Below, piece by piece: positions 45,220-53,629 of a stretch of 64,000 bases of DNA. Position 1 is the first letter of the stretch. Every line of letters starts with the position of its first letter. The notes beneath the pieces were generated by a model. That model had not been told where the DNA came from. It searched no databases and saw nothing but the letters and a program-made list of their open reading frames with translations. Source of the DNA: UBA11740 sp049273695 (GTDB lineage Bacteria > Acidobacteriota > Blastocatellia > Pyrinomonadales > Pyrinomonadaceae). The DNA lies in NCBI GenBank assembly GCA_049273695.1, contig JBASRE010000061.1, positions 62,001 through 126,000 of the forward strand, read 5' to 3'. The position numbers were made by a program, and so were the translations under genes.

Positions 45220-45253
45220 AACGCGGCCCATAGCTAAAGGAGATGAGTCTTTA

Positions 45254-46204
45254 ATGAAACGCTTGATGCGCCTGCGTGCGACTCAGCACTTGCGCGACTT
45301 GTGCGCCGAGACGGATTTCAACCGCGCGCAATTGATTCAGCCGTTTTTCGTCGTCGAAGGTCTGAAAGCCGACGAGCCCATCGCCGGCCTGCGCGGCAAC
45401 GTTCGGCTCAGCATCTCGTCCGCGCTGCGACAAATTGAAAGCGATTTGAAAGATGGCGTGACGCATTTCCTTCTCTTCCCCGTTCCGGGTAACAAGCGTG
45501 AAAGAGATTTTGACCATCAGTTCGAGCGCGATGTGATCTCCCAAATCCGAAAACAGTTCGGATCGAATCTTTGCCTGTGGGTCGATACCTGCTTGTGCGC
45601 GTACACGACGCACGGCCATTGCGCAGTGCTGAACGACACCGGGATCGATCATCCGACGACACTTGATGAATTGGCGAATTCGGCGCGGGCGTTCGCCGAA
45701 GCCGGTGCCGACGGCATCAGTCCCAGCGATATGATGGATGGCCGGGTGGGCCACATTCGCGCGCAGCTGGACGAGAATGGGTTCGATCTCGTGCCGGTGA
45801 TGAGTTACAGCACAAAGTTCGCCAGCAATTTCTACGGCCCTTTTCGCGCTGCGGCCGACTCAGCGCCACAGTTCGGTGACCGAAAGGGTTATCAGCTTGA
45901 CGTGCGCAATCGCACTGACGCTCTCGCGTCGAGTCGTCGCTGTGCTGAAGAAGGCGCCGATCTTCTGATGGTGAAACCGGGAATGACTTCGCTGGATCTG
46001 ATCGCGCCCATTAACGAAGAGACTGGCCTGCAGGTTGGCGCGTATCAGGTCAGCGGCGAGTACGCCGGAATTTCGTTACTGGCTGATAATGGATTGATTG
46101 ATTTCGAACGTGGATTGTTAGAGACGTGGCACGTTTTCAAACGCGCCGGCGCGCAATTCATCATCACGTATGGCGCGCGGTATGCGCAGAAATTAGGAAT
46201 CTGA
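45254..46204 (+). CDS. hemB: Delta-aminolevulinic acid dehydratase (porphobilinogen synthase)
   Basis: 316 residues from ATG 45254; the in-frame upstream extension is encoded by the repeat and rejected. It joins two 5-aminolevulinate molecules to porphobilinogen. Zinc-type Cys motif DTCLCAYTTHGHC (about 109-121), SPSDMMDGRVGHIR (about 155-168), the Schiff-base lysines in YSTKFASNFYGPFR (about 184-197) and VKPGMTSLD (about 239-247). Full length and intact. AAAGGAG lies 11 bases before the start. Confidence 0.96.
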   Translation: MKRLMRLRATQHLRDLCAETDFNRAQLIQPFFVVEGLKADEPIAGLRGNVRLSISSALRQIESDLKDGVTHFLLFPVPGNKRERDFDHQFERDVISQIRKQFGSNLCLWVDTCLCAYTTHGHCAVLNDTGIDHPTTLDELANSARAFAEAGADGISPSDMMDGRVGHIRAQLDENGFDLVPVMSYSTKFASNFYGPFRAAADSAPQFGDRKGYQLDVRNRTDALASSRRCAEEGADLLMVKPGMTSLDLIAPINEETGLQVGAYQVSGEYAGISLLADNGLIDFERGLLETWHVFKRAGAQFIITYGARYAQKLGI

Positions 46205-46207
46205 TTT

Positions 46208-46324
46208 GGAGTGCGGTGGCAGAGCGAAGCGGCGACACCGCTTTGGATCGTCACCACGGAACGACGTTGAGCAATTCACAGACATCCAAAGCGCCGTCGC
46301 CGCTTCGCTCTGCCGGCGCACTCC
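46208..46324. repeat. Inverted-repeat element spanning the start of hemL
   Basis: Imperfect 41-bp arms (46208-46248 and 46283-46324) both contain GCAGAGCGAAGCGGCGAC or its complement. The 34-bp centre holds ACGGAACGACGTTGAGC. The left arm begins directly after the hemB stop. The right arm is translated as part of the HemL N-terminus. Confidence 0.85.
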
Positions 46325-47610
46325 ATAGCGATCTATTCGAACGTGCTCAGCGTCTCTCGCCGGGCGGCGTACACAGCCCCGTCCGCGCTTTCAAAAGCGT
46401 TGGCGGAACTCCGATCTTTTTCCGCAGTGCGCAAGGCGCGATTCTGACTTCTGTTGAAGGCGACGACTACATCGATTTCTGCCAGAGCTTCGGACCATTA
46501 ATGCTCGGTCATCGCGATCCGGAAGTCGCCGAAGTTGTGAAGGAAGCAATCGACACCGCCTGGAGCTTCGGCGCGTGCGATCCTTACTCGCTCGAACTGG
46601 CCGAATGGATCACTTCGCGTGTGCCCTGGGTCGAGATGCTGCGCTTCGTTTCTTCGGGGACGGAAGCGGTGATGAGTGCGCTCCGCGTGGCGCGGGCTGC
46701 GACTGGGCGCTCGCGAATCCTGAAATTTGAAGGCTGCTATCACGGTCACGCCGATTCCCTTTTAGTGAAAGCTGGAAGCGGATTGGCCGGAGTCGCCGCC
46801 AGTTCCAGCGCCGGCGTTTCCGAAAATGTTGCGAGCGAAACGCTGATTGCGTCGCTGGATGATGAAGAGAGTGTGCGCGCTGTGTTCGACAGTCACGGAA
46901 CCGAAATAGCCGCGGTGATTCTCGAGCCACAACCGGCGAATTACGGTCTGTTAATTCAGCGGCGCGAATTCATTGAAGAGACGGTTAACCTCGCGCGTGA
47001 GCACGGTGGGCTCGTCATCTTCGACGAAGTCATTTCCGGATTTCGCGTGGCGATGGGTGGCATGGCGGAGCTTCTGGGGATGCGACCCGATCTGGTGACG
47101 TACGGCAAAGTCATTGGCGGCGGATTTCCCGTGGGAGCGTACGGCGGCCGGCACGATTTGATGGAACTGGTCGCGCCTTCGGGACCAGTTTATCAGGCCG
47201 GAACATTGAGCGCGAATCCTGTCGGCATGCGCGCGGGATTGGCGACCCTGCAAAAGATCGAACGTGTGGGCGCCTTTGAAACGCTGGAGGAGCGAACTGC
47301 ACAGTTCTGCGATCGGCTGAATGCGACTTTCGATGAACGAGACTTGCCGGTGCAAATCACGCGCACGGCTTCCCTGTTCTGGCTGCACGCGAAGACTGAC
47401 AAGGTCATTCGTCGTCTCGAAGACATCCCGGCACATCACGCAGAAAACTTTGCGCGCATCTTTCACGGGGCAATAAGTCGTGGTGTCTACTTCGCGCCCA
47501 GCGGCTATGAAGTGAGTTTCATGTCGCTGGCTCACACTGATGAGGTGTTAGAGAAAGCGACAGAAGCGATTGTTGAAGCTGTCGAGGACGCACGTACAGG
47601 AAATGTTTAG
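46267..47610 (+). CDS. hemL: Glutamate-1-semialdehyde 2,1-aminomutase
   Basis: 447 residues from TTG 46267, the only sensible start codon near the conserved N-terminus (SDLFERAQRLSPGGVHSPVRAF). It converts glutamate-1-semialdehyde to 5-aminolevulinate with PLP. The catalytic lysine is in TYGKVIGGGFPVGAYGG (about 278-294); SSGTEAVMSALRVARAATGR (about 130-149) and FEGCYHGHADSLLV bind the cofactor. The first 18 residues come from the inverted-repeat element, with the TTG in its centre. The stop codon TAG lies at the edge of another palindromic repeat (47606-47670). Confidence 0.94.
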   Translation: MSNSQTSKAPSPLRSAGALHSDLFERAQRLSPGGVHSPVRAFKSVGGTPIFFRSAQGAILTSVEGDDYIDFCQSFGPLMLGHRDPEVAEVVKEAIDTAWSFGACDPYSLELAEWITSRVPWVEMLRFVSSGTEAVMSALRVARAATGRSRILKFEGCYHGHADSLLVKAGSGLAGVAASSSAGVSENVASETLIASLDDEESVRAVFDSHGTEIAAVILEPQPANYGLLIQRREFIEETVNLAREHGGLVIFDEVISGFRVAMGGMAELLGMRPDLVTYGKVIGGGFPVGAYGGRHDLMELVAPSGPVYQAGTLSANPVGMRAGLATLQKIERVGAFETLEERTAQFCDRLNATFDERDLPVQITRTASLFWLHAKTDKVIRRLEDIPAHHAENFARIFHGAISRGVYFAPSGYEVSFMSLAHTDEVLEKATEAIVEAVEDARTGNV

Positions 47611-47670
47611 AGGCGGGCTACCGCCCGCCACGTTTCGCTGAAGAACGGCGGGCAGTAGCCCGCCTCTAAA
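47606..47670. repeat. REP-like inverted repeat at the hemL stop codon
   Basis: Perfect outer arms TTTAGAGGCGGGCTAC / GTAGCCCGCCTCTAAA enclose two GC-rich hairpins (GGCGGGCTACCGCCCGCC and GGCGGGCAGTAGCCCGCC). The first arm contains the TAG stop of hemL. A related element ends the window (63878-63935). Confidence 0.88.
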
Positions 47671-47686
47671 CGATTAGTTGGACTAA

Positions 47687-48604
47687 ATGAAACCTGGTCG
47701 CGACCGAATCAAGATTCTCCTGGTGGCCCTTTGGGTCACCTTCACCGTCACGCTCGCCGTGTGGTGGATGATTTTCGGTTTGCGACAACTCGCTCTGCTG
47801 GACCAGTTTCACGTTGAGCAGGCCGATCAACTGCAAAGCCATTATCGGATGCTCCTGTGGGAAGGCGGCATCCTCATCGCCTCGCTCATCGGCGGCGGCT
47901 TGGCGTTGTTTTACTACGCGCGGCGGGAACAGAAACGACACGAGCAGGTCGAAGAGTTCTTCGCCGCTTTCACACACGATGCGAAAACAGCGCTGGCGAG
48001 TCTGCGTTTGCAGGCCGAAAGCCTGAAAGAAGACTTCGGCGCGAACCCGAATCCATTGCTGGATCGTCTGCTGCAGGACACGCTGCGTTTGCAATTACAA
48101 CTCGAGAATTCTCTGTTTCTGGTTAGCCTTCCCACCGGCAAGCTTTTGAACGAGCCCGTGCGAATCGGACAACTAGTGGAAGCGCTCCGTTATCACTGGC
48201 CGAACTTGTCGATCGTTCAGAAAGGTGATGGCGTAGTTCGCGGTGACAGCCGCGCGCTCACCAGTGTGCTGACCAACCTGATTCACAATGCGGTCAAGCA
48301 CGGTGAAGCGTCGGAAATCAGAATAACTGTCGAGCCGAGCGGTGTTGGCCGGCTGACGTTGCGTGTCGCCGACAACGGCTGCGGTTTTCAGGGCGACTTC
48401 CGGGAATTGGGGAAGCTCTTCGTGCGACACGCGCGTGGCAGCGGCAGTGGCGTGGGTCTTTACATCTCGGGGCAACTGGCGAAGCGAATGAACGCAACTC
48501 TAAGTTTCGCGCCGGGTCGGGAAGGCGGGTTTGTCGTTGAGTTAAGTCTTCCAAGTGAGGCCGAACCCGTTCTCGCCGAACAGCAGAGACACAAGCTGGC
48601 ATGA
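47687..48604 (+). CDS. Sensor histidine kinase in the heme operon
   Basis: 305 residues. Two transmembrane helices (about 9-31 and 56-77) enclose a short external loop of about 25 residues, so there is no large sensor domain. The phosphoacceptor H-box is AAFTHDAKTALASLRLQAE with H97. The ATPase has N box TNLIHNAVKHGE (about 203-214), G1 ADNGCGF and G2 GSGVGLYIS (about 257-265). It signals to the response regulator encoded next (ATGA overlap). Position between hemL and hemE suggests a link with heme supply or envelope stress; the signal is unknown. Confidence 0.9.
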   Translation: MKPGRDRIKILLVALWVTFTVTLAVWWMIFGLRQLALLDQFHVEQADQLQSHYRMLLWEGGILIASLIGGGLALFYYARREQKRHEQVEEFFAAFTHDAKTALASLRLQAESLKEDFGANPNPLLDRLLQDTLRLQLQLENSLFLVSLPTGKLLNEPVRIGQLVEALRYHWPNLSIVQKGDGVVRGDSRALTSVLTNLIHNAVKHGEASEIRITVEPSGVGRLTLRVADNGCGFQGDFRELGKLFVRHARGSGSGVGLYISGQLAKRMNATLSFAPGREGGFVVELSLPSEAEPVLAEQQRHKLA

Positions 48605-49269
48605 AGTCAATTTTGCTGGTCGAAGATGATCGCTCGCTGGGGGCCACCTTGCGCGACCGGCTGGCGCGCGAGGGTTACGAAGTTTCGTGGGTCGAGACGA
48701 AGCAGCGCGCCTTAAAGCGGTTCGGCGAAAGCCTCTGGGACTTGATCATCCTGGACGTGAGCTTGCCGGACGGTTCGGGCTTCGAGATTGCGCGCCACAT
48801 GAAAGCGAACTCATCAATTCCCATCATGTTCATGACCGCACTGGGCACCGCTGAGAACCGGCTGGAAGGTTTTGAAATTGGCGCGGAAGAGTTTATTCCC
48901 AAGCCGTTTCACCTGCGCGAGCTGCTGCTGCGCGTCAAGCATGTTTTCGAGCGGCATCCCGCGCTTCATCGAATTTCGTGCAACGGCCGGGTGATTGAAC
49001 TCGACCGCCGCTTGATCGTGCAACCGGACGGCCAGAGAGACTTTCTGCCGGCCAGGGATTTTCAATTGCTCGAACTTTTGATCACGAGCGCGCCGCGCGC
49101 CGTCAGTCGCAACGAAATCATCGACAAGCTTTGGGGTGAAGACAAACTGGGGAATCAACGGACGGTCGATAACATGATCGTGCACCTGCGGCAGTCTTTG
49201 GGCGACACGGCTAGCGAATTCATTCGATCAGTCCGCGGCGTGGGATATCAATGGAATTTGGAGTCATGA
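48601..49269 (+). CDS. OmpR-family response regulator
   Basis: 222 residues. Receiver domain with acidic pocket VEDD (7-10), phosphoacceptor D52 in LIILDVSLPDGSG, T in FMTALG (about 79) and K in FIPKPF (about 102). The C-terminal winged helix (about 125-222) ends with RTVDNMIVHLRQSLG and IRSVRGVGYQW, typical of OmpR/PhoB proteins. Coupled at both ends: ATG overlaps the kinase stop and its TGA overlaps the hemE ATG. Target genes are unknown; the heme operon itself is one possibility. Confidence 0.93.
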   Translation: MKSILLVEDDRSLGATLRDRLAREGYEVSWVETKQRALKRFGESLWDLIILDVSLPDGSGFEIARHMKANSSIPIMFMTALGTAENRLEGFEIGAEEFIPKPFHLRELLLRVKHVFERHPALHRISCNGRVIELDRRLIVQPDGQRDFLPARDFQLLELLITSAPRAVSRNEIIDKLWGEDKLGNQRTVDNMIVHLRQSLGDTASEFIRSVRGVGYQWNLES

Positions 49270-50459
49270 GAGAGGAAACTCTCAGTCACACCTCGCTTCA
49301 GCGAGGTGAAAAGGTGCTTGCGGATTCCGGTGAACCGTTTCAACGGTTTTCCGATAAGCCGTTGAAACGGCTCGTGGATTCACACGCGGGCGAACCCACC
49401 TCGCTCAAGCGAGGTGTGAATGAGAGTGCATTCGCCAAAGGCGCGTCTGGCAACACCCGTTTTCAAAACGCGTTGGCCCGCGTGCCTCAAGCGACGCCGC
49501 CGATCTGGCTCATGCGCCAGGCCGGACGTTATCACCGTCATTATCAGGATCTGCGCCGACAGTTTTCGTTCATGGATCTCTGTAAGCAGCCTGAGTTGGC
49601 AGCTCACGTCGCGCTCGGTCCGGTGATGGATTTTGATTTTGACGCGGCCATTCTGTTTAGTGACCTGCTGTTCCCACTGGAAGCGCTCGGGATGGGATTG
49701 CAGTACACGGAAAGCGGGCCACAACTCGGTTGGAAGTTGACGCCGCAGACATTCGCGCAACTTCGCGCCGTGGATGAGGCGTGGCTGGGCCTTCTGTTTC
49801 AGGGCGACGCCATGCGCGCGACGCGACAGTTGTTATCCAACGACAAGAGTTTGATCGGCTTTGTCGGCGGGCCTTGGACGCTATTTGTTTACGCAGTGGA
49901 AGGAACGCACAAGAACGTGGAGCGCGCGAAACAAGAGCGGCAATTGTTTGAGATGTTCTGCCAGACACTGGTTCCGTTGTTGATCAAGAACATCGAATTG
50001 CAGCTAGCGAATGGAGCCGAGGTCGTAATGGTCTTTGACACGGCCGCGGGCGAACTGGCATCCGATGTTTTCAAGGGTGAAGTCGTGCCGCAACTGGAGC
50101 GGCTCACCCAGAGTTTTCCGTCCAAACTTGGTTATTACTCAAAGGCGACGACTCGCGAGCATCTGAATCACCCGCTGTTCACCGGCGGACAATGGGCGGG
50201 TCTCGGCGTCGATCACAATTGGGATTTGCGCGCTGCCTTTGAACAATTTCCCAACGGTTTCATTCAGGGCAACTTCGATCAGAATCTGCTATTGACGGGC
50301 CGTGATGATTTCAAACTAAGTCTTGAACAGTTTCTCAATCCATTATTGAAGCACGATCGCACAGGTTGGATCTGCGGATTGGGCCACGGCGTCCTGCCGA
50401 AAACGCCGGAAGACAATGTGCGACACTTTGTTAATACTGTTAGAGAGGTTTTGCAGTGA
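49266..50459 (+). CDS. hemE: Uroporphyrinogen decarboxylase with a repeat-encoded N-terminal insertion
   Basis: 397 residues from ATG 49266, which overlaps the response regulator stop (ATGA). It decarboxylates uroporphyrinogen III to coproporphyrinogen III. The conserved region begins only at about residue 58 (NTRFQNALARVPQATPPIWLMRQAGRY). Catalytic features MRQAGRYHRHYQ (about 76-87), FSDLLFP, GFVGGPWTLFVYAVEG and GLGHGVLP are intact. Residues about 5-54 correspond exactly to a 150-bp palindromic element (49278-49427). A GTG at 49414 inside the element could serve as a second start giving a normal-length protein. Confidence 0.95.
   Translation: MREETLSHTSLQRGEKVLADSGEPFQRFSDKPLKRLVDSHAGEPTSLKRGVNESAFAKGASGNTRFQNALARVPQATPPIWLMRQAGRYHRHYQDLRRQFSFMDLCKQPELAAHVALGPVMDFDFDAAILFSDLLFPLEALGMGLQYTESGPQLGWKLTPQTFAQLRAVDEAWLGLLFQGDAMRATRQLLSNDKSLIGFVGGPWTLFVYAVEGTHKNVERAKQERQLFEMFCQTLVPLLIKNIELQLANGAEVVMVFDTAAGELASDVFKGEVVPQLERLTQSFPSKLGYYSKATTREHLNHPLFTGGQWAGLGVDHNWDLRAAFEQFPNGFIQGNFDQNLLLTGRDDFKLSLEQFLNPLLKHDRTGWICGLGHGVLPKTPEDNVRHFVNTVREVLQ
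49278..49427. repeat. Palindromic (REP/BIME-like) element inside hemE
   Basis: 150 bp, i.e. 50 codons. The outer arms are ACTCTCAGTCACACCTCGC... and its near complement ending GTGTGAATGAGAGT, each with an ACCTCGCTTCAGCGAGGT-type hairpin. Inside are AACCGTTTCAACGGTT and GCCGTTGAAACGGC hairpins. The same building blocks (CTCTCATTCACACC, AACCGTTNNAACGGTT) form the intergenic element at 53153-53408. Confidence 0.9.
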
Positions 50460-51799
50460 ACGACCTGTTTGCCAAGTACGACGTGCCGGCGCCGCGCTAC
50501 ACGAGTTACCCGACAGTTCCCTTCTGGAGCGACATGCCGACGACTGAGCAGTGGCTGACTGCGCTCTCGTCAGCTTTCGCAGACGAGCACGCAACCTGGT
50601 CCCTTTATCTTCACCTTCCGTTCTGTGAAACCCTCTGCACATTCTGCGCATGCAACACCGTGATCACGCGTAATCACCAGCGCGAAATCGGCTACAAAGA
50701 ACTGCTGCTGACGGAATGGGATCTTTATCGCAATAGAGTACCGAACCTGCGCGAACGCTCGTTGCTCGGCATTCATCTGGGTGGCGGCACGCCGACATTC
50801 TTCGCGCCTGAGAGTCTGCGGCAAATTCTCGAACCGATTTTCGCCGAGACGACGATCGATGCGGATCGGTTTGAAGCGTCAGTCGAAGTTCATCCCGGCC
50901 ACACCACGCGCGAACATCTGAAGACGCTGCGCGAGCTTGGTTTCACACGCGTCTCGATCGGCGTGCAGGATTTCGATCCGGAAGTACAACGCATCGTAAA
51001 TCGCCATCAGCCCTATGAAGTGACGAAGACCTGCACTGACGTGGCGCGCGAACTCGGCTACACGTCAGTCAACTACGATTTGATTTACGGCCTACCGAAA
51101 CAAACGATCGAGCGGTTCTCAGAGAGCGTAGACAAGACGATCGAGCTGCGTCCCGATCGAATCGCACTGTACAGCTTCGCGCTCGTGCCCTGGATCAAGC
51201 CCGCGCAGCGAAGCTATACCGACGACGACATCCCCAGGGCCGCTGAAAAACGAGCGCTTTACGAGATGGCGCGCGGGAAACTCCGGGCTGCCGGTTATGC
51301 CGAAATTGGCATGGATCACTTCGCACTGCCGCACGACGGCATGGCGCAAGCTCAGCGCGAAGGCACTCTGCATCGCAACTTTCAGGGCTACACAGAAACG
51401 CGCACGAACGTGCTGCTGGGCCTCGGCGTAAGCGCGATCTCGGAAGCGCCGACCTGTTTTCATCAAAACGAAAAAGCGTTTCCGGTTTACGAGCGTCGCG
51501 TCCTGCAAGGCGAGATTCCTACATTCCGTGGACATTTGCTTTCTGAAGAAGATCGAGAACTGCGCGAGCAGATCCTGGAATTCATGACTCGTTTTGAAGT
51601 CGAACTGCGAGAGCGACAGCCTGAGGATGCAAAGGAGTTTTTGTCATCGCTCATCAGCGACGGGCTGGTTAGCGTTCATGACGACCGGCTTACACTCACC
51701 GAGCAAGGACGGCCGTTTCTCCGCAACGCGTGCATGTTTTTCGATTATCGTCTGCGACGGCAACAGCCACAGGCACGCACTTTTTCGCAGGCAGTCTGA
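50456..51799 (+). CDS. hemN: Oxygen-independent coproporphyrinogen III oxidase
   Basis: 447 residues, radical SAM. LPFCETLCTFCACNTVI (about 54-70) has the CxxxCxxC cluster motif with the extra Cys typical of HemN; GIHLGGGTPTF (about 102-112) is the SAM-binding segment. IGVQDFDPEVQRIVNRHQP (about 164-182) and the FHQNEKAFPVYERRV C-terminal region mark true HemN rather than HemW. It converts coproporphyrinogen III to protoporphyrinogen IX without oxygen. GTG start overlaps the hemE stop (GTGA), so translation is coupled. Confidence 0.95.
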   Translation: MNDLFAKYDVPAPRYTSYPTVPFWSDMPTTEQWLTALSSAFADEHATWSLYLHLPFCETLCTFCACNTVITRNHQREIGYKELLLTEWDLYRNRVPNLRERSLLGIHLGGGTPTFFAPESLRQILEPIFAETTIDADRFEASVEVHPGHTTREHLKTLRELGFTRVSIGVQDFDPEVQRIVNRHQPYEVTKTCTDVARELGYTSVNYDLIYGLPKQTIERFSESVDKTIELRPDRIALYSFALVPWIKPAQRSYTDDDIPRAAEKRALYEMARGKLRAAGYAEIGMDHFALPHDGMAQAQREGTLHRNFQGYTETRTNVLLGLGVSAISEAPTCFHQNEKAFPVYERRVLQGEIPTFRGHLLSEEDRELREQILEFMTRFEVELRERQPEDAKEFLSSLISDGLVSVHDDRLTLTEQGRPFLRNACMFFDYRLRRQQPQARTFSQAV

Positions 51800-51814
51800 C
51801 TTTCCTGAACCTCC

Positions 51815-53029
51815 GTGAAACCTATCACTGTTGTCGGCGCAGGATTTTCGGGGCTGACGACAGCCTATCTGCTCACGAAAGCAGGCCGCGAAGTCCGCAT
51901 CGTTGAAAAGACCGCGCGCGCGGGCGGGTTGATTCGCACCACTCGCACTGAACACGGTCTGGTCGAAACCGCCGCAAACGGCATTCTGAACTCGGCGCGC
52001 CTGGAAGCAATGTGCGCCGACATCGGGGTGCCGCTCCTTCCGGCACGGCCCGACGCCCGAAAGCGATTCATCTATCGCGGCCGGCCCCGACAGCTCCCTT
52101 TAAACTTCGCGGAAGCGTTGCGGATTCCTATTGGATTGCTTGCCAACGCTGCGAACCTTCGGCCGCAACCGTTCGAGACGATTGCCCAGTGGGGCGCGCG
52201 GGTACTTGGCAAAGGTGCTACTGAATTCTTATTGAGTCCGGCACTCGGCGGAATTTACGCAGGCGATCCGAACCGTTTGAGTGCAAGCCTGATTTTCGGT
52301 CGCGCTAACCTGCCGGATCATTTGAAAACATATCGTCCGCAGAAAGCCAGGATGCGCGGCACCGTCGCGCCCCCAAACGGAATGCAGCAATTGATCGATG
52401 GCCTCGTCGATTACCTGCGCGACAAAGGGGTGCCTATCAGTTTCTCGGAAGCTCTTTCTTCGAGCAGTAACGACCCTACCGTGGTTTGTCTTTCGGCCAG
52501 CGCGGCGGCAGAGTTTCTCGCGAATGCAGCGCCCGCGGTTTCGCAAGAGCTGGCCCGAATGGAAATGCTTTCACTTGTAACGGCGACCTGCTTTTTCGGA
52601 CAGAACGCAGCGACGCTCAAGGGATTTGGTTGCCTGTTTCCTCACGACCAGGGTTTTCGCGCGCGCGGCGTTCTCTTCAACGATTGCATCTTCGAAAGCC
52701 GTGGCCCGGCGCACAGCGAGACCTGGATCTTTGGTGGCGCGCTCGACCCGGACATCGTAAATCTTAAAGACGAAGAGATAACCTCTACGATCCTTGCGGA
52801 CCGCACCCGGTTCAATCAACAGCAGGACAGTCCACTGGCAGTTCACATCAAGCGTTGGCCAAACGCTCTGCCGCATTACACAATTGATCTGGAAAGTACG
52901 CTGATGAAGCTCCCCCAGCCTCCGCCAAATATCGCGCTGGTAGGCAATTACCTTGGCCGCATTGGCCTGGCAAAGATTCTCGAGCGCGCGGCTTACGTCG
53001 TCGATAAGATCGTTAAGAACTGGGACTAG
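51815..53029 (+). CDS. hemY: Protoporphyrinogen oxidase, HemY/HemG type
   Basis: 404 residues from GTG 51815. The N-terminal FAD-binding motif VVGAGFSGLTTAYLLTKAG (about 6-24) and EKTARAGGLIRT are followed by the family segments SPALGGIYAGDPNRLSA (about 141-157) and the C-terminal IALVGNYLGRIGLAKILERA (about 375-394). It oxidises protoporphyrinogen IX to protoporphyrin IX. Shorter than the usual 450-470 residues. Last gene of the heme operon here; ferrochelatase is not in the window. It lies 15 bp after hemN. Confidence 0.9.
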   Translation: MKPITVVGAGFSGLTTAYLLTKAGREVRIVEKTARAGGLIRTTRTEHGLVETAANGILNSARLEAMCADIGVPLLPARPDARKRFIYRGRPRQLPLNFAEALRIPIGLLANAANLRPQPFETIAQWGARVLGKGATEFLLSPALGGIYAGDPNRLSASLIFGRANLPDHLKTYRPQKARMRGTVAPPNGMQQLIDGLVDYLRDKGVPISFSEALSSSSNDPTVVCLSASAAAEFLANAAPAVSQELARMEMLSLVTATCFFGQNAATLKGFGCLFPHDQGFRARGVLFNDCIFESRGPAHSETWIFGGALDPDIVNLKDEEITSTILADRTRFNQQQDSPLAVHIKRWPNALPHYTIDLESTLMKLPQPPPNIALVGNYLGRIGLAKILERAAYVVDKIVKNWD

Positions 53030-53049
53030 GAATGTGTCGGAGAAAGTGG

Positions 53050-53151
53050 TTCTCTGTGCGAACTTTGTGGTCCTCTGTGTCTCTGTGGTTGAGATTGCTT
53101 AGGAAAACCCTCACCACAGAGGCACAGAGATCGCACAGAGAATCACAGAGG
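53050..53151. repeat. Inverted repeat with CTCTGTG motifs
   Basis: Left arm (53050-53093) and right arm (53110-53151) are imperfect complements built from TTCTCTGTGCGA, CCTCTGTG and TCTCTGTGGT units. No ORF. It starts about 20 bp after the hemY stop. Confidence 0.8.
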
Positions 53152-53152
53152 G

Positions 53153-53408
53153 CTTTGCCTCAAAAGTCCGAAAGGTCGCTCTCATTCACACCGGGCTTTA
53201 GCCCGGTGATAATCAGAACGAGACGAGTGAACCGTTTTAACGGTTTACTGGTCTTCTGAAGACACTCAGGCGATTGGCTACGAAAAACTTGCCCTGCAAA
53301 CGACACGGAGAAACCGTTGAAACGGTTCCTATGATTGTTACGGTCTTTCATCACCGGGCTGAAGCCCGGTGTGAATGAGAGTAAGACTCTCAGACTTTTG
53401 AGGCAAAG
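53153..53408. repeat. Long BIME-like element with about 57-bp inverted arms
   Basis: Both ends carry CTTTGCCTCAAAAGTC, CTCTCATTCACACC and a CCGGGCTTTAGCCCGG hairpin in inverted orientation. The centre holds AACCGTTTTAACGGTT and AACCGTTGAAACGGTT hairpins. It looks like a non-autonomous palindromic element of about 256 bp. The same motifs make up the hemE insertion. Confidence 0.88.
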
Positions 53409-53541
53409 CAACCACAGAGTTCTTTTTCCCGATGAACCTTTGGGGCTTGTAAAATCTTGTGAAATCCGCGTAGACCGCGCAGGTCCCATTGACATGCCGA
53501 ATCGACGTTAACTACACTCCTTGCCGTCCGAGGTTATAGCG

Positions 53542-53619
53542 ATGACGTTGGTGAAACTCATTGTCATCACAGTCCTGATTATCATCAGCATCCTGCTATT
53601 CGGCCGTTTTCTGTTTTAG
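53542..53619 (+). CDS. 25-residue single-span membrane peptide
   Basis: A very short ORF (MTLVKLIVITVLIIISILLF then GRFLF) that is almost wholly a transmembrane helix. A GAGGT ribosome binding site lies seven bases before the ATG. It ends 10 bp before the VWFA gene, so it may be translated from the same mRNA. No family is known. Many genuine small membrane proteins look like this, but the length allows chance. Confidence 0.45.
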   Translation: MTLVKLIVITVLIIISILLFGRFLF

Positions 53620-53629
53620 CGGGCTGCTG

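Noticed and set aside
45080..45253. 58-residue N-terminal extension of HemB
   Set aside because: Encoded by the intergenic palindromic repeat; the family starts at MKRLMRLRATQHLRDL and a ribosome binding site precedes that ATG.
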